In this document: piece by piece, positions 28,556-38,415 of the stretch
How positions within the stretch are numbered: position 1 is the stretch's first letter
Layout: the number at the start of each line of letters is the position of its first letter
Assembly (NCBI RefSeq): GCF_902833055.1
Contig: NZ_CADFEJ010000009.1
Coordinates: 1 to 64,000, forward strand
Direction: 5' to 3'
Length of the DNA stretch: 64,000 bases
DNA from: Burkholderia territorii
Lineage (GTDB): Bacteria; Pseudomonadota; Gammaproteobacteria; Burkholderiales; Burkholderiaceae
Made by a program: the position numbers and the translations under genes
Notes under the pieces: model-generated
What the model was told of the DNA's origin: nothing
The model's input: the letters and a program-made list of their open reading frames with translations, nothing else
The model's database searches: none

Positions 28556-29464
28556 TCAGCGCGCGTTCGCCGGCCGCGCCGCGTGTGCGCGCTCGTGCGT
28601 CGCGGTCGGCACCGGGAGGATGCACGCGAGGAACGCATCGATCGCGGGGCTCTGGCGGCGCGCCTTCAGGTAGTACACGTATTCGTCGATCGTCGTGTCG
28701 ACGCCGCGCAGCGCGACGACGCGCAGGTCCGGATGGCGCTCGGCCTCGCCGCGCGGAAACAGGCTGCCGCCCACGCCATGCAGGATCGCCTCGCGGATCG
28801 CTTCGCGGCTGCCGATCTCGGCGACGGATGTGGCCGCCACGCCGGCGGCCGCGAGGATCGTCTCCGTGCAGCGGCGCGTGACCGATCCTTCCTCGCGAAT
28901 CAGCAGCCGCACGTCGGCGAGCTGCGCGGCGTCGATCGCGTCGAAGCGCGCGAGCGGATGGTCGCGATGCACGACGAGGACGAGCGGATCAGTGGAGATC
29001 ACCTTGCGTTCGAGGCCGTCCGCGTCATTGCGTTGCGACGACACCGCGAGGTCGATGCGGAATTCCTGCAGCGCCTGCAGGATTTCCTCGGAATTGCCGA
29101 TCCGGCACGTGAGCGCGATCGACGGATGCGCATGCGAGAAGCGGCCGACTGCGTCCATGATGTAGTACGGCCCCGTCGCGCCGATCCGCAGGTGTCCTTC
29201 GAATAGCCCGCCGACGTTGCGCAGCATGATGTCGGCCTGCGCCTCGAGCGCGATCATCTTCTCGACGAGCGGCAGCAGCTCGATGCCGGTCTCGGTGACC
29301 TCGAGCTTGCGGCCGCTGCGATAGAACAGCTCGACGCCGTACAACTGCTCGACCTGCCGGATCTGCGCGGCGATCGTCGGCTGGCTCACGCCCAGATGGC
29401 GCGCGGCGCGCGTGATGCTGCCCTGCCGGACGGTCGCATGAAACGCCTTCAGCTGATCGAACAC
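28556..29464 (-). CDS. LysR-family transcriptional regulator
   Basis: This gene encodes 302 residues from a GTG at 29464 (VFDQLKAFHATVRQGSITRA), which is the natural LysR start; upstream residues are not family-like. The winged HTH is in the first 60 residues (GVSQPTIAAQIRQVEQ), followed by the effector domain in two lobes, with residues near TGPYYIMDAVG in the first lobe. It is convergent with lldP and divergent from plcN, so plcN and the 2-AEP genes are possible targets. The inducer is unknown. Confidence 0.88.
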   Translation of the reverse strand: MFDQLKAFHATVRQGSITRAARHLGVSQPTIAAQIRQVEQLYGVELFYRSGRKLEVTETGIELLPLVEKMIALEAQADIMLRNVGGLFEGHLRIGATGPYYIMDAVGRFSHAHPSIALTCRIGNSEEILQALQEFRIDLAVSSQRNDADGLERKVISTDPLVLVVHRDHPLARFDAIDAAQLADVRLLIREEGSVTRRCTETILAAAGVAATSVAEIGSREAIREAILHGVGGSLFPRGEAERHPDLRVVALRGVDTTIDEYVYYLKARRQSPAIDAFLACILPVPTATHERAHAARPANAR

Positions 29465-29694
29465 GGCTCGGCTTCTCCCCCCCTCTTCATCGCGCGTCAG
29501 CGTAGCGCAGGCATGTGTCGGCCGGATGAAAGGCACGCCGGGCGCCGCTTCGAAAAAAAACTGGGGATGAGCGCAAGAAACCTGCTGGAACCGGTCACGG
29601 CCGGGACACGCCGGTGCGGAGTAATAACGGCAACGCACCGACCGCCGGCCCCGCTCGACCGGCGCCACCCTTACCGACCCACAGGATCTTCTTC

Positions 29695-31866
29695 ATGTCC
29701 GCCACCAATCGACGCGATTTCCTGCGCCTTGCCGCCCAGTCGGCCGGCGCGATGGCCGCCTACGCCGGTTTTCCGCCCGCGATCCGCAAGGCCCTGGCCA
29801 TGCCGGCCGCCTATCGCACGGGCACGATCCGCGACGTCGAACACGTCGTGATCTTCATGCAGGAAAACCGCTCGTTCGACCATTACTTCGGCGGGCTGCG
29901 CGGCGTGCGCGGCTTCAACGACCCGCGCCCGCACCTGCTGCCGAGCGGTGCGCCGGTGTGGCAGCAGCCGCCGGCGTCGGTGTTCACGAAGAACTACCAT
30001 TCGCGCGGGCTCGACCCGTCCGCGCCGTACGTGCTGCCGTTCTACCTCGACCCGAAGCAGACGACCGAATTCCAGCCGGGCACCAACCATGGCTGGAGCA
30101 GCGGCCACCTCGCATGGAACAACGGCCAGTGGGACCAGTGGGTGAACCAGAAGCAGGACGTGCTGACGATGGGCTACCTGAAGCGTCAGGATCTTACGTA
30201 CCACTACGCACTGGCCGACGCGTTCACGATCTGCGATTCGTACTTCTGCTCCGCGCATGCCGACACGGCGCCGAACCGCATCTACCTGTGGACCGGCACG
30301 GTCGATTCGCGCAACGTGTACGGCACGCAGCCGAACGGCCCGGGCATCGGCGAGCGCAACGACACGAACGGCTACACGTGGACGACCTACGCGGAACGTC
30401 TCGAGAACGCGAAGATCAGCTGGAAGGTGTACCAGGGCGGCACCGGCATCCCGGGCGACCCGACCGACAACTACACCGACAACTCGCTGATGTTCTTCAA
30501 GAAGTTCCAGGTGAAGGAGGGCGCGAGCGGCCCGCTGGTCGACAAGGGCGCGTCGAACCATACGCTCGCCGAGCTGAAGGCCGACGTGCAGGCGAACCGG
30601 CTGCCGCAGGTGTCGTGGATCGTGTCGCCGTACAAGTACAGCGAGCACCCGCAGGCATCGCCGACCGACGGCGCGTTCTACATCAACATGGTGCTCGAGG
30701 CGCTGACGTCGAACCCCGAGGTGTGGGCGAAGACGGTGTTCATCCTCAACTACGACGAGAACGACGGGCTGTTCGACCACGTCGTGCCGCCGGTGCCGCC
30801 GGTCACGAGCGGCGTGGGCGGCCAGGGCATCGTGTCGTCGAACCTGCTGTCGAACCTCGGCGACGAATTCCTCGACCTGAACAAGTACCCGGGCGAGATG
30901 AGCCCGCTGGTGCCGGGCGCGGATCCGGGCGGCATCCAGCCGATCGGCCTCGGGCCGCGCGTGCCGCTGATCATCATCTCGCCGTGGACGAAGGGCGGCT
31001 GGGTCTGCTCGGAGACGTTCGACCATACGTCGGTGCTGCGTTTCCTCGAGGCGCGCTTCGGCGTGCAGGAGCCGAACATCAGCGCGTGGCGCCGGTCCAT
31101 CTGCGGCGACCTCACGTCGGCATTCGACTTCTCCGCGCGGCCCGATACGCGCACGGTGAGCTTCACGGTGCCTCAGCACATCGCCACCGCCGGCCAGGCA
31201 TACCAGGTGCCGGCGCAGCAGACGATGCCCGCGCAGGAGCCCGGCACGCGCCCGGCGCGCGCGCTGCCGTACGAGCTGTTCGTGCATGCGCGCGTGAACG
31301 GGCGTGACGACAGCGTGCAGCTCGACTTCGCGAACTCGGGCGACGCGGGTGCCGCGTTCTACGTGTACGACCGCCGCAATCCCGCGACGCCGCCGCGCCG
31401 CTACGCGGTGTCGTCGCACGACCGCTTCGCCGATACCTGGAGCACGTCGGCCGCGCGCGGCGACTACCATCTCGCCGCCTATGGCCCGAACGGCTATCTG
31501 TGCGAATTCCAGGGCAACACGCGCCTTGCCGCGGACGGCCGCCACGCGAATCCTGAAGCGAAGATCGGCTACGACGTGCGCAATCGCCACGTGTACCTGC
31601 AACTGCGCAACAGCGGCCGTGCGGCATGCCGCGTGGTCGTCGACAACGCATACAGCCACGCGCATGCGCGCACCTACACGCTGGAGCCCGGCGAGCGCAT
31701 CGAGGATCACTTCGAGCTGTCGTCGAGCCACGGCTGGTACGATCTGACGATCACCGCGACGACGCTGCGCGGCGGCGACGACAAGGTGGTGCGCCGCTTC
31801 GCGGGCCACGTCGAGACGGGCCGGCCGAGCCAGAGCGATCCGGGGCCGGTCAAGCAGACGGCCTGA
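29695..31866 (+). CDS. plcN: Phospholipase C, phosphocholine-specific (PlcN type)
   Basis: This gene encodes 723 residues from MSATNRRDFLRLAAQSAGAM. The NRRDFLR sequence with a hydrophobic stretch after it is a Tat signal, so the enzyme is exported folded. The catalytic domain starts at IRDVEHVVIFMQENRSFDHYFG and includes a second conserved block, NYDENDGLFDHVVPP; two C-terminal domains follow (about 515-720). It is a non-haemolytic phospholipase C related to the acid phosphatase AcpA. It hydrolyses phospholipid head groups and releases phosphocholine or a similar product. No chaperone PlcR is adjacent. It lies 191 bp before the gntR gene of the 2-AEP cluster. Confidence 0.93.
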   Translation: MSATNRRDFLRLAAQSAGAMAAYAGFPPAIRKALAMPAAYRTGTIRDVEHVVIFMQENRSFDHYFGGLRGVRGFNDPRPHLLPSGAPVWQQPPASVFTKNYHSRGLDPSAPYVLPFYLDPKQTTEFQPGTNHGWSSGHLAWNNGQWDQWVNQKQDVLTMGYLKRQDLTYHYALADAFTICDSYFCSAHADTAPNRIYLWTGTVDSRNVYGTQPNGPGIGERNDTNGYTWTTYAERLENAKISWKVYQGGTGIPGDPTDNYTDNSLMFFKKFQVKEGASGPLVDKGASNHTLAELKADVQANRLPQVSWIVSPYKYSEHPQASPTDGAFYINMVLEALTSNPEVWAKTVFILNYDENDGLFDHVVPPVPPVTSGVGGQGIVSSNLLSNLGDEFLDLNKYPGEMSPLVPGADPGGIQPIGLGPRVPLIIISPWTKGGWVCSETFDHTSVLRFLEARFGVQEPNISAWRRSICGDLTSAFDFSARPDTRTVSFTVPQHIATAGQAYQVPAQQTMPAQEPGTRPARALPYELFVHARVNGRDDSVQLDFANSGDAGAAFYVYDRRNPATPPRRYAVSSHDRFADTWSTSAARGDYHLAAYGPNGYLCEFQGNTRLAADGRHANPEAKIGYDVRNRHVYLQLRNSGRAACRVVVDNAYSHAHARTYTLEPGERIEDHFELSSSHGWYDLTITATTLRGGDDKVVRRFAGHVETGRPSQSDPGPVKQTA

Positions 31867-31965
31867 CGGCAGGCCCGCGTCGCGCGGCCCGGCGTGCTCG
31901 CGCCGGCCGCGCGATGCCGCGGCGGCGGCCTGCCGCTGGGTGAGAGCGGTTTTGGAAACTGAAAA

Positions 31966-31997
31966 CTGTTGACAATATCGCGGGCCGAGGGTATACA
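31966..31997 (+). promoter_or_regulatory. gntR promoter with overlapping operator motif
   Basis: TTGACA (31969-31974) and TATACA (31992-31997) are 17 bp apart, an excellent sigma-70 promoter. The motif TGTTGACAAT (31967-31976) covers the -35 box and recurs exactly at 39620-39629 in the phnS-phnA control region, so it is a candidate GntR operator and autoregulation site. Confidence 0.75.
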
Positions 31998-32057
31998 ACG
32001 ATCATTCGCCGACATGGCGCCCTCGTTCTCATCCGCAGCTTCGCTGCCTGCCCGACC

Positions 32058-32786
32058 ATGACTGCCCCGAACGCGCTCAACGCCATCGAACTCCTGCAAA
32101 GCCAGTCGCTCGCGATGATTGTCCAGGACATGCTCGAGCGCGCGATCGTGTCCGGCGAATACGCGCCGGGCGAGAAACTCAACGAAGTCGATATCGCGAC
32201 GAAGCTGAACGTGTCGCGCGGCCCGGTGCGCGAGGCGTTTCGCGCGCTCGAGCAGGCCGGGCTGCTGCGCAACGAGAAGAACCGCGGCGTGACGGTGCGC
32301 GTCGTGCCGCTGCGCGAGGCCGAGGAAATCTACGAAGTGCGCGCGATGCTCGACGAGTCGGTGGCGCGCGCGCTCGCGAAACGCATTTCGCCCGACACGC
32401 TGAAGGTGCTGAAGGGCATCATCCAGTCGATGAAGGATGCGGCGAAGACGCACGACGTCACGCGCTACACCGAGCTGAACGTGCAGTTCCACGATGCGAT
32501 GGTGGTCGGTGTCGGCAATACGCATCTCACCGACACCTATCGCCGGCTCGTGCGCCAGCTCGGGCTGCTGCGCCAGGCCGCGATCGAGGCCGAGGAGAAT
32601 GCGATCGCGGTGTCGGCGGCCGAGCACGACAAGATCGTGCAGGCGCTCGCGAACGGCGACGAGGAGAAGGCGGTCGCGCTGGTGCGCGAGCACGTCGCAC
32701 ACGGCCTTGCGCGGATGCGCCGCACGCACGAGCAGGGGCTGCCCGCGGCGGGCAAGGCCGCGCGCGAGAAAGCCGCGCGCGCGTGA
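32058..32786 (+). CDS. GntR-family (FCD) regulator of the 2-AEP cluster
   Basis: This gene encodes 242 residues from the ATG at 32058. The N-terminal winged HTH is clear (GEYAPGEKLNEVDIATKLNVSRGPVREAFRALEQAGLL). The C-terminal helical FCD domain (about 80-225) has metal-ligand-type residues such as Asp in LDESVARAL and His in EHVAHGLARM. FadR-type proteins of this kind usually repress and are released by a carbon metabolite. It sits next to the 2-AEP operon and shares an operator-like motif with both phn promoters, so it likely responds to 2-AEP or a product. The terminator at 32820-32844 ends its transcript. Confidence 0.9.
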   Translation: MTAPNALNAIELLQSQSLAMIVQDMLERAIVSGEYAPGEKLNEVDIATKLNVSRGPVREAFRALEQAGLLRNEKNRGVTVRVVPLREAEEIYEVRAMLDESVARALAKRISPDTLKVLKGIIQSMKDAAKTHDVTRYTELNVQFHDAMVVGVGNTHLTDTYRRLVRQLGLLRQAAIEAEENAIAVSAAEHDKIVQALANGDEEKAVALVREHVAHGLARMRRTHEQGLPAAGKAAREKAARA

Positions 32787-32819
32787 CGTAGCCGCACGGA
32801 CAGTCGCGCCAAAGGCAAC

Positions 32820-32844
32820 GGGACGCTTCGCAGCGTCCCTTTTT
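32820..32844 (+). terminator. gntR terminator
   Basis: GGGACGCT (32820-32827) pairs with AGCGTCCC (32832-32839), with a TCGC tetraloop and a T run at 32840-32844. It separates gntR from the convergent FAD oxidoreductase gene. Confidence 0.88.
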
Positions 32845-32877
32845 CATTGCGCGTCACGTCATCGCATCGGCGCATCG

Positions 32878-34266
32878 TCACGCCTTGTCCGCTTTCCCCG
32901 CCGCGCTCGCGAATTTCGCGAGCCACGTGTCGATCCTCGCCGGCCGTCGGCCCTCGTCTTCCGCGCGCTCCTTGCGGCGGATCGCATTGCGCACGACATG
33001 CGCGCCCACATAGCGGATCGGCTCCGGCGGGAAATGGCCGAGCGGGCCGCGCACGATCGGACTGCGCGTCCACGCGTTGTCGAGGCCGAGCACCAGCGAC
33101 GACAGGATCTGCCCGCCCATGTAGGTCGGCCCGACGCCGTTGCCCGAATAGCCGAACCCGTAGAACACGTTCGGCGCGTCGTCGAGGCGGCCGAAGAACG
33201 GGAAGCCCGTCACCGAGCGGTCCGACGGCCCGTTCCAGCTTGCGGTGACCGGCACGCCGGCGAGCGACGGGAAGAATTCGCGCAGGCTCTGCGTGAGCTG
33301 CGCCTCGTACGGCGAGCGCCGGTCGAACACCGGCGCGATGCGGCTGCGCCACGAGAACGTGTTGCCGCCCTTGCCGAGCATCAGCCGCCCGTCGGCGGTC
33401 GTGCGGTAGTAGTACACGAAGATCCGCGAATCGAGCACCGACACACCGTCCACGAGGCCGGTCCGCTCGAGCAGCTCCGGGCATTTCTCGGTGATGACCA
33501 TGTCGCTCGACACGACCGCGATCGTGCGCTCGAACTGCGGGAAGCGGCTCGCCATCCACGCGTTGATCGCGAACACCAGCTGGCCCGCCCGCACGCTGCC
33601 GGACGGCGTGCGCACGACGGCCGGCTGCCCCGGCGTGAAGTCGACGAGCGGCGTGCGCTCGTAGATCCGGATTCCCATCTCGAGCGCGACGCGGCGCAGC
33701 CCGCGCACCAGCTTGCCCGGATGCACGGTCGCGGCGATCGGCGAGTACACGCCGTCGAGATTGCGCGCGGAACCCGAGCGGCGCGCGACTTCGGCGGCCG
33801 GCAGCGGCTCGTAGCTGTGGATGCCGCACGCGGCGAGCGCATCGAGCACCGGCGCGAGCGTGCCGACCTGCGCGCGCGACGTTGCCGTGTACAGCGTGCC
33901 GTCGAGCCGCAGCTCGGCATCGATGCGATGCGCGCGGCAGAAGTCGGCGATGTGCTGAACGGCCGCCTCCGACGCCTTCACGAGCCGGATTGCCTCCGCT
34001 TCGCCGAACAGTCGGCGCAACGTCAGGAATTTCGCGGACCACGTGAGCAGGCATCCGCCGTTGCGCCCGCTCGCGCCGGCGCCGCACAGGTCGGCCTCGA
34101 GTATCGCGATGTCGAGCGCGGGGTTCTGCTGCTTCGCCTGGATCGCCGTCCAGAGCCCGGTGAAGCCGCCGCCGACGATACAGACGTCGGCCTGCGTTGC
34201 GCCTTGCAGCGCGGGGGCGAGATCGCCGTCGTTGAACAATGCTTGTTCGATCCAGAAGGGTCGCAT
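32878..34266 (-). CDS. FAD-dependent oxidoreductase of the 2-AEP operon
   Basis: This gene encodes 462 residues from MRPFWIEQALF at 34266. It is a DAO-family (glycine or D-amino acid oxidase-like) flavoprotein with dinucleotide motif CIVGGGFTGLWTAIQ near residue 28 and the conserved SGRNGGCL loop. FAD enzymes of this kind recur in 2-AEP clusters and have been reported to oxidise N-methylated or otherwise substituted aminoethylphosphonates, feeding them into the phosphonoacetaldehyde pathway. It is the last gene of the phnS-T-permease-phnW operon. Substrate is inferred from context. The start has no strong ribosome binding site, so an upstream ATG at 34320 remains possible. Confidence 0.8.
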   Translation of the reverse strand: MRPFWIEQALFNDGDLAPALQGATQADVCIVGGGFTGLWTAIQAKQQNPALDIAILEADLCGAGASGRNGGCLLTWSAKFLTLRRLFGEAEAIRLVKASEAAVQHIADFCRAHRIDAELRLDGTLYTATSRAQVGTLAPVLDALAACGIHSYEPLPAAEVARRSGSARNLDGVYSPIAATVHPGKLVRGLRRVALEMGIRIYERTPLVDFTPGQPAVVRTPSGSVRAGQLVFAINAWMASRFPQFERTIAVVSSDMVITEKCPELLERTGLVDGVSVLDSRIFVYYYRTTADGRLMLGKGGNTFSWRSRIAPVFDRRSPYEAQLTQSLREFFPSLAGVPVTASWNGPSDRSVTGFPFFGRLDDAPNVFYGFGYSGNGVGPTYMGGQILSSLVLGLDNAWTRSPIVRGPLGHFPPEPIRYVGAHVVRNAIRRKERAEDEGRRPARIDTWLAKFASAAGKADKA

Positions 34267-34330
34267 CGGATGTCGTGCCGGTAAGGGTAGGCCGCCGTGC
34301 CGCGCACGGCGGGAAAACATGACGAACGTG

Positions 34331-34358
34331 CCGCCCGGCGATGCATGTCGCCGGGCGG
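34331..34358. repeat. GC-rich hairpin between phnW and the FAD oxidoreductase gene
   Basis: CCGCCCGGCGA (34331-34341) and TCGCCGGGCGG (34348-34358) form a perfect 11-bp stem with loop TGCATG. There is no T run, so it is more likely a mRNA stability or attenuation element within the operon than a terminator. Confidence 0.6.
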
Positions 34359-34370
34359 CGGGGCATCGCG

Positions 34371-35501
34371 TCAGGCCGCCGCTTCGGCGGACACGCGGCG
34401 CACGCCCATCGCTTTCAGCGTGTCGGCGATTGCGGCGACCGCGCCGGGAATGCCGGCTTCGCCGAAGTGCCCGATGCAGCCGACGCGGAACGTGTCGACT
34501 TCCGTCAGCTTTCCCGGATACAGAATGTAGCCGCGCTTTTTGACCTCCTGATAAAACCGCTTGAAGTCGTAGTTCGGATCGTCCGGCGCATGGAACGTGA
34601 CGATGATCGGCGCCTGGATCGCCGGATCGAGGAATGGCCGGAAGCCGAGCGCGCGCATCCCGTCGACCAGCGCGCGGTAGTTGCGCTGGTAGCGGCCGCC
34701 GCGTGCGGCGAGCCCGCCTTCGTCGACGTACTGCGCGACGGCCGCGTCGAGTGCCGCGACCACGTGCGTCGGCGGCGTGAAGCGCCATTGCGTCGTGCGC
34801 TGCATGTAGACCCACTGGTCGTACAGGTCCATCGCGAGCGAGTGGCTGTTGCCCTCGCAGCGTTCGAGCGCCGCGCGCTTCGCGATCACGAAGCCGAGCC
34901 CCGGCACGCCTTCGAGACACTTGCCCGACGCGGCGATCACCGCGTCGAACGGCGTCGTGCGCGCGTCGATGTCGACCGCGCCGAACGAGCTCATCGCGTC
35001 GACGATCAGCCCCCGGCCGTGTTTCGCGACCACCTGCGCGACGTCGTGCAGCGGATTCAGCACGCCGGCGCCGGTTTCGCAGTGGACGAGCGCGACGTGC
35101 GTGATGGTCGGATCGGCGGCGAGCGCACGCTCGACGTCGGCCGGGTCGACACGGCGATCCTCGCTGTAATCGATCGTCGTGAGCGTGCGGCCGAGCACGC
35201 GGCAGATCTTCGCGATGCGCTGGCAGTACGCGCCGTTGTTCGGCACGAGCACGTGGCCGTCGCGCGGCACGAGCGTGCCGATCGCCGCCTCGACCGAGAA
35301 CGTGCCGCTGCCCTGCAGCGGCACGCATTCGTGCGTGCCTTCGCCGTGCACGATCTGCAGCAGCCGTTCGCGCAGCCGCGCGGTGATCGCGTTGAAGTCG
35401 CTGTCCCACGAGCCCCAGTCGCGCAGCATCGCGTCGCGCGTGCGCTCCGAGGTCGTCAGCGGGCCGGGGGTGAGCAGGATGGGCTGGGTGGCGAGCGTCA
35501 T
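34371..35501 (-). CDS. phnW: 2-aminoethylphosphonate-pyruvate aminotransferase
   Basis: This gene encodes 376 residues from the ATG at 35501, preceded by GGAGACACC. The class V aminotransferase fold is clear: [20 protein letters not shown], the PLP-related [12 protein letters not shown] and the lysine in [11 protein letters not shown]. It converts 2-aminoethylphosphonate and pyruvate into phosphonoacetaldehyde and alanine. Here the aldehyde is then oxidised by PhnY, since no phnX phosphonatase gene is present. It lies 48 bp after the permease gene in one operon. Confidence 0.95.
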   Translation of the reverse strand: MTLATQPILLTPGPLTTSERTRDAMLRDWGSWDSDFNAITARLRERLLQIVHGEGTHECVPLQGSGTFSVEAAIGTLVPRDGHVLVPNNGAYCQRIAKICRVLGRTLTTIDYSEDRRVDPADVERALAADPTITHVALVHCETGAGVLNPLHDVAQVVAKHGRGLIVDAMSSFGAVDIDARTTPFDAVIAASGKCLEGVPGLGFVIAKRAALERCEGNSHSLAMDLYDQWVYMQRTTQWRFTPPTHVVAALDAAVAQYVDEGGLAARGGRYQRNYRALVDGMRALGFRPFLDPAIQAPIIVTFHAPDDPNYDFKRFYQEVKKRGYILYPGKLTEVDTFRVGCIGHFGEAGIPGAVAAIADTLKAMGVRRVSAEAAA

Positions 35502-35549
35502 GGTGTCTCCTGGGTGAAGTCGGAACGTCACGTGAATGCGGCGAGGGAA

Positions 35550-37277
35550 TCAGCGGCGATGCGTGGTGCGCCATGCCTGCGTGCGACGCAACAGGCGATG
35601 CGAGATGCACGCGAACAGCACGCACGCGAACGACGAGGTCGCGAGCACGAGCGTCGCCATCGCGGCGGCGGGGCCCATCTGGCCCGCGTCGTCGAGGTTC
35701 AGGATCGCGACGGAGGCGGGCTGCGTGTCCGGCGAGTACAGGAACGCGACGGCGGAAACCGTCGTCATCCCGTTGACGAACAGGTAACGCGCGATCAGCA
35801 GGATCGCTGGCATGCATACGGGCACGGTCACGCGCAGGAAGGTCTTGTAGAACGGCACCTTCAGCGACGCCGACACGGCCTCGAACTCGCTGTCGATCTG
35901 CCGCAGCGCGGTGACGGCGGTCAGGTGGCTCGACGCGTAGTAGTGGACGACCGTGACGATCGCGAGCAGCCACAGCGACCCGTACAGCCCGTTCAGCGGA
36001 TTGCCGGGCGCGTTGAACAGGAAGATGTAGCTGATGCCGAGCACGAGGCCCGGTACGCCCATCGGCAGGATCGCGCACAGGCTGATGAAGCCGCGCAGCC
36101 AGCGCGCGCCGCGCGTCTTCTCGATCAGGTAGGCACCGCCGAACACGACGATCGTGCCGCCGAGCGCGACGGTCGCGGCCATCCGCAGGCTGTTCTTGTA
36201 CGCATCGAAGATGCCGGCCGCGATCAGGCCCATCCGGTAATGCTGCAGCCCGACGCTCATCTGGTACGGCCAGAACTTCACGAACGACGCGAACACCGAG
36301 ATGCCGACTACCGCGATGAAGAATGCGCACACGAGCGCGCAGTACGCGAGCATCGCGGCGTCGAAGCCGCGCGACGGCTTCGGCTGGTACGGCGTCGAGC
36401 GCGCGCCGAGCTGCGACTGCTGGCGGCGGCGGATGAAGAAGTCGACGCCGAATGCCACCAGCGCGGGGCACAGCAGCATCAGGCTGACGACCGCGCTGCG
36501 GTTGAAGTCCTGCAACCCGATGATCAGCTTGTAGATGTCGGTCGACAATACGTTGTACGAACCGCCGATCACCACCGGCACGCCGAAGTCGTTGATGCAC
36601 ATCGTGAACGCCACCATCGTCGCGCTGATCAGCCCGTACTTGGCGCCGGGCAGCGTGATCGTGAAGAACTTGCGCGTGCGGCTCGTGCCCATCGCGTCGG
36701 CGGCCTCGTAGAGGCGGCCGTCCGCGAGCGACAGCGCGGTGACGAGAATCATCAGCACGTGCGGAAACGATGCGTACACCATGCTCAGCACGATGCCCGG
36801 CAGCCCGTAGATCGAGTGGCCGTGCAGCAGCGGCTTGAGCAGACCCGCGTTGCCGAACCAGTAGATGAACGACACGGCGGACAGCAGCGTCGGCGCGAGC
36901 AGCGGCAGCAGCGCGATCGTGCGCGCGGCGTTCTTCAGCGGCATGCACGAGCGCGTCAGCGCATACGCGAACGTGAACGCCATCGGCACGACGATCGTCG
37001 TGACGAGCGCGCCGACCGTCAGCGAATGGAGCATCGAGCGCAGCACGCCGCTGTCCTCGAGATACTCGACGAAGTTGCGCGTGCCGACGAAGCGGCCATC
37101 CGCATCGACGAAGCATTTCTGCACGACCAGCGCGAGCGGCAGCAGCAGGAACAGCGACATCAGCGCAGCCATCGCGACGAGCGCGAGCTGCGCGATGCGA
37201 TCGTGCCAGTGCGTGAGCTGCCGCACGTCGGCAGGCGCCGCCGCGCCGCGGCGGCGTTCGGTGAGGACGGTGCTCAT
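35550..37277 (-). CDS. 2-AEP ABC transporter, two-domain permease
   Basis: This gene encodes 575 residues that carry two binding-protein-dependent permease domains in one chain, about 25-290 and 310-570, each with around six membrane segments and an EAA-type loop (EAADAMGTSRTRKFFTITLPG in the first, FEAVSASLKVPFYKTFLRVTVP in the second). Elsewhere the two halves can be separate PhnU and PhnV. The start ATG at 37277 overlaps the phnT stop by 4 bp, so translation is coupled. It forms the transmembrane channel of the importer with PhnT and PhnS. Confidence 0.88.
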   Translation of the reverse strand: MSTVLTERRRGAAAPADVRQLTHWHDRIAQLALVAMAALMSLFLLLPLALVVQKCFVDADGRFVGTRNFVEYLEDSGVLRSMLHSLTVGALVTTIVVPMAFTFAYALTRSCMPLKNAARTIALLPLLAPTLLSAVSFIYWFGNAGLLKPLLHGHSIYGLPGIVLSMVYASFPHVLMILVTALSLADGRLYEAADAMGTSRTRKFFTITLPGAKYGLISATMVAFTMCINDFGVPVVIGGSYNVLSTDIYKLIIGLQDFNRSAVVSLMLLCPALVAFGVDFFIRRRQQSQLGARSTPYQPKPSRGFDAAMLAYCALVCAFFIAVVGISVFASFVKFWPYQMSVGLQHYRMGLIAAGIFDAYKNSLRMAATVALGGTIVVFGGAYLIEKTRGARWLRGFISLCAILPMGVPGLVLGISYIFLFNAPGNPLNGLYGSLWLLAIVTVVHYYASSHLTAVTALRQIDSEFEAVSASLKVPFYKTFLRVTVPVCMPAILLIARYLFVNGMTTVSAVAFLYSPDTQPASVAILNLDDAGQMGPAAAMATLVLATSSFACVLFACISHRLLRRTQAWRTTHRR

Positions 37278-38356
37278 TGCAGTCGCTCCTTCGCGCACGG
37301 GAACACGCGGACATGCTCGCGATCGAGCGCGAGATCGATGCGCGCGCCGGCTTGCACGCCGGTGCGGTCGACGTCGTGATACGACAGGTCGGCGACGATC
37401 TCCTGGCCGTCGAGCCCGTCGATGCGAAAACTCACGCGGCAGAACGCGCCGAGGAATTCGAGCTTCTCGACGCGGCCGGCCAGCACGTTGTCGGCGGTTT
37501 CGCCCGGCACGCGGATGCGCAGGTCCTCGGGCCGCACGTAGACCGACACGGCCGCGCCTTGCGCCGTGCCGTGGCGGCAGTCGAAGCCGATGCCGCCCGC
37601 GCGCAGCGTGCCGTCCTGCGCGACTTCGGCGGGGATCGTGTTGACGCGGCCGATGAAGTCCGCGACGAACGGCGACGCCGGCTGCCGGTAAATTTCGAGC
37701 GGCGTGCCGATCTGCTCGATGACGCCGTGGTTCATCACGACGATCCGGTCGGCCATCGACAATGCTTCTTCCTGGTCGTGCGTGACCATGATCGTCGTCA
37801 CGCCGAGCCGTTGCTGCAGCGCGCGGATTTCCTGGCGCAACCGCACGCGCACGCGCGCGTCGAGCGCCGACAGCGGCTCGTCGAGCAGCAGCAGGCCGGG
37901 CGAGCTCGCCAGTGCGCGCGCCAGCGCGATGCGCTGCTGCTGGCCGCCGGACAGCTGGCCCGGGTGCTTGCGATGACTGTCGGGCAGGCCGACCAGCGCG
38001 AGCAGCGTATGCACGCGTTCGTGGATCGCGTCGCGCTTCATCTTGCGATTCACGAGACCGTATGCGACGTTGTCGTAGACGGTGAGATTCGGAAACAGCG
38101 CGTACGACTGGAACACGATCCCGTAGTCGCGCAGTTGCGGCGGCAGCCGCGAGATGTCGCGGCCGTCCTGCATGATGTGACCGGCGCCTTGCGCCTCGAG
38201 CCCCGCGATGATCCGCAGCAGCGTGGTTTTCCCGCAGCCGGACGGCCCCAGGAAGCAGATCATCTCGCCCTTCATCACGCTCAGGTTGATGTCGGTGAGA
38301 ACCTGTGTGTCGTTGTACCGCTTTTCGATGCGTTCTACGCTCAGATAGGGTGCCAT
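37274..38356 (-). CDS. phnT: 2-AEP ABC transporter, ATP-binding protein
   Basis: This gene encodes 360 residues from the ATG at 38356 with GGAGG upstream. Walker A is GPSGCGKTT, the signature is LSGGQQQRIALARAL, and Walker B is LLLLDEPLSALDA, followed by VTHDQEEAL. A C-terminal TOBE-type regulatory domain (about 240-360) is present, as in Fe3+/polyamine/phosphonate importers. It powers uptake of 2-aminoethylphosphonate with the binding protein PhnS. Its stop overlaps the permease start by 4 bp. Confidence 0.92.
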   Translation of the reverse strand: MAPYLSVERIEKRYNDTQVLTDINLSVMKGEMICFLGPSGCGKTTLLRIIAGLEAQGAGHIMQDGRDISRLPPQLRDYGIVFQSYALFPNLTVYDNVAYGLVNRKMKRDAIHERVHTLLALVGLPDSHRKHPGQLSGGQQQRIALARALASSPGLLLLDEPLSALDARVRVRLRQEIRALQQRLGVTTIMVTHDQEEALSMADRIVVMNHGVIEQIGTPLEIYRQPASPFVADFIGRVNTIPAEVAQDGTLRAGGIGFDCRHGTAQGAAVSVYVRPEDLRIRVPGETADNVLAGRVEKLEFLGAFCRVSFRIDGLDGQEIVADLSYHDVDRTGVQAGARIDLALDREHVRVFPCAKERLQ

Positions 38357-38415
38357 GCACGCCTCCACGCTGCGGGCGGCCCGGACGCGGGCCGGTTACG
38401 ACCATGGAAAGGGAT

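Noticed and set aside
31867..31935. CGGCAGGCC / GGCCTGCCG inverted repeat after plcN considered as a terminator
   Set aside because: The arms are 51 bp apart and no T run follows, so a terminator call is not supported.
32878..37314. One 1478-codon minus-strand frame across three genes
   Set aside because: It is an accidental join: the true FAD gene starts at 34266 and the rest runs out of frame with phnW and the permease.
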